Source: Mucilaginibacter psychrotolerans (GTDB lineage: Bacteria; Bacteroidota; Bacteroidia; Sphingobacteriales; Sphingobacteriaceae). From it: 64,000 bases of DNA. Shown piece by piece: positions 63,199 through 64,000 of this stretch; position 1 is the first letter of the stretch; each line of letters begins with the position of its first letter. The notes under the pieces are model-generated. The model ran no database searches. It was not told the origin of the DNA and worked only from the letters and a program-made list of their open reading frames with translations. The position numbers and the translations under genes were made by a program. The DNA lies in assembly GCF_004519315.1 (NCBI RefSeq), contig NZ_SOZE01000019.1, forward strand, positions 1 through 64,000, in the 5' to 3' direction.

Positions 63199-63286
63199 CG
63201 GAGAGGGAGGGATTCGAACCCTCGATACACTTTTGGCGTATACACACTTTCCAGGCGTGCTCTTTCGACCACTCAGACACCTCTCC
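63199..63286 (-). tRNA. tRNA-Ser (anticodon GGA)
   Basis: On the minus strand an 88-nt gene: acceptor GGAGAGG...CCTCTCC with G at the discriminator position, a D-arm TGTCTGAGTGGTCGAAAGAG, anticodon arm with CCTGGAAAG (GGA), a long variable arm (TGTATACGCCAAAAGTGTAT) and T-arm GGTTCGAATCC. The long variable arm confirms a class II serine tRNA. CCA is not encoded. Confidence 0.96.
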
Positions 63287-63507
63287 GTATCTTTTTTAGG
63301 ATTGCAAAAGTAGTAAACTTCTGCGCAAACCGCTAAATATATTTACGTGGGATTATTTACGCTGCTAAATCGTGCTGAAAGCGGTAACACTGCCTGTTTT
63401 TTAACATTATTTGTATAAAACAATCAAATACTGCCATTGGCGCATCGGCTCATGCGCTAATTTTACGGTGGCGGCTAATGACCATATCCCGCCCATCCCA
63501 GGTTATT
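63287..63507. other. Intergenic region between tRNA-Ser and final gene
   Basis: AT-rich, no gene or clear hairpin seen; holds the promoters of the two divergent units. Confidence 0.35.
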
Positions 63508-64000
63508 ATGAAAATCAAGTTTGTACTCCTCGCGGCGGGCATCTTTTGCGTTGCCTTCAACCCTATTGCTAACGCGCAAACCGCAAAAAAAGTCGGCATG
63601 GTACTCAACAATCAGGAATACCTGGAGTACGGCAGCGTAAACGTAATGCTGGCGCACGATTTTTACCCCGAAGGGCATCAAGGCGGCGTCGGCATTATCC
63701 AGAACGGGCAGCGCGTGGCCACCAACGGCGATTTGCGGCTTGAACCTACGCCGGGCCAATGGTCGCCTACGCCCAAAGTGGGCAAGCGGGTAATCAATAA
63801 AGCCACGCAGGAAATTAGCGTGCGCATGGAATACCCCAACAACGATATTAACCGCAAAGGGTTCAATCCCATCATCTATCCCGACCTTAACTTCGCTTAC
63901 AACATTCGCGTGCTGCCTGTGGGTAATGCCTTCAAGATAATCGTAGACCTGGATAAACCCCTGCCCGATGCCTGGATTGGCAAGGTGGGTTTCAATATCG
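63508..64000 (+). CDS. Probable GH9 glycosidase, N-terminal part (cut by window end)
   Basis: Starts at ATG 63508 (MKIKFVLLAAGIFCVAFNPI) with a signal peptide ending ANAQ. The visible ~164 residues read as an N-terminal beta-sandwich (GVGIIQNGQRVATNGDLRLE, PTPGQWSPTPKVGKRV, GFNPIIYPDLNFAYNIRV, LPDAWIGKVGFNI). From memory this segment occurs at the N-terminus of Bacteroidota/Xanthomonas-type GH9 proteins (endoglucanase-like). The catalytic part lies beyond the window, so the call is tentative. It is on the opposite strand to tRNA-Ser. Confidence 0.55.
   Translation, partial: MKIKFVLLAAGIFCVAFNPIANAQTAKKVGMVLNNQEYLEYGSVNVMLAHDFYPEGHQGGVGIIQNGQRVATNGDLRLEPTPGQWSPTPKVGKRVINKATQEISVRMEYPNNDINRKGFNPIIYPDLNFAYNIRVLPVGNAFKIIVDLDKPLPDAWIGKVGFNI

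Overview
The window looks like a chromosome segment of a Bacteroidota bacterium of the Sphingobacteriaceae type, probably Mucilaginibacter or a close relative. The genus is inferred, not tested. The evidence is the SusC/SusD starch locus, the DUF6377-type regulator, Bacteroidota promoter boxes (TAnnTTTG), a large type II-C Cas9, GIY-YIG and DUF6934-type small proteins, and dispersed 'gtcattccgagg...atgac' palindromic repeats. Most genes are ordinary chromosomal genes. The accessory part is roughly 7.3-21.0 kb.

Layout. 0-7.3 kb: a DUF6934-like gene with a damaged 5' end and a 52-aa partner, dxs, scpA, two small membrane proteins, a YdjI/YdjG-like SPFH plus zinc-ribbon pair, and a YdeI-like protein. 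7.4-10.1 kb: an HhH protein with a small partner, an AAA ATPase/DUF4143 protein with an altered Walker A motif, and a small lipoprotein. 10.4-19.3 kb: a complete type II-C CRISPR-Cas locus. Its order is a lone degenerate repeat, a cas1 5' fragment, a second tracrRNA-like gene, an array of 25 repeats and 24 spacers, cas2, cas1, tracrRNA and cas9. A ~550-bp segment (cas1 5' end, intergenic region and tracrRNA) is present twice in direct orientation and brackets the array, cas2 and cas1. 19.6-21.0 kb: a tandem cluster of ~125-145-bp palindromic repeats surrounding a GIY-YIG gene.

21.0-38.7 kb: DoxX, ApbE and a PepSY membrane protein (extracytoplasmic flavinylation), glyA, a 1042-aa hybrid histidine kinase with GAF and four PAS domains, comF, a minus-strand set resembling a cnr-type metal-stress module (ECF sigma, membrane anti-sigma-like protein, Spy/CnrX-like protein, YHYH lipoprotein, MORN/YwqK protein, SCO1), rlmN, an amidohydrolase and an M1 aminopeptidase.

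39.0-47.4 kb: carotenoid genes crtI, crtB and idi behind a promoter that carries three 11-bp-spaced TACA direct repeats resembling a CarH/LitR (B12 photoreceptor) operator. A tightly packed folE - SDR - flavin reductase - FAD oxidoreductase - MpaB/Lcp-type oxygenase - MarR group follows. 47.6-63.0 kb: a starch/maltodextrin utilisation locus made of a DUF6377 SusR-like regulator, susC, susD, susE, neopullulanase susA, an MFS maltose transporter, type I pullulanase and a lipoprotein alpha-amylase. The window closes with tRNA-Ser(GGA) and the start of a probable GH9 glycosidase.

The most interesting observations are the partly duplicated CRISPR locus with two tracrRNA-like genes and possible repeat-embedded promoters, the CarH-like operator at crtI, the MpaB-family oxygenase joined to the pigment/pterin genes, and the GIY-YIG gene inside the palindromic repeat cluster.
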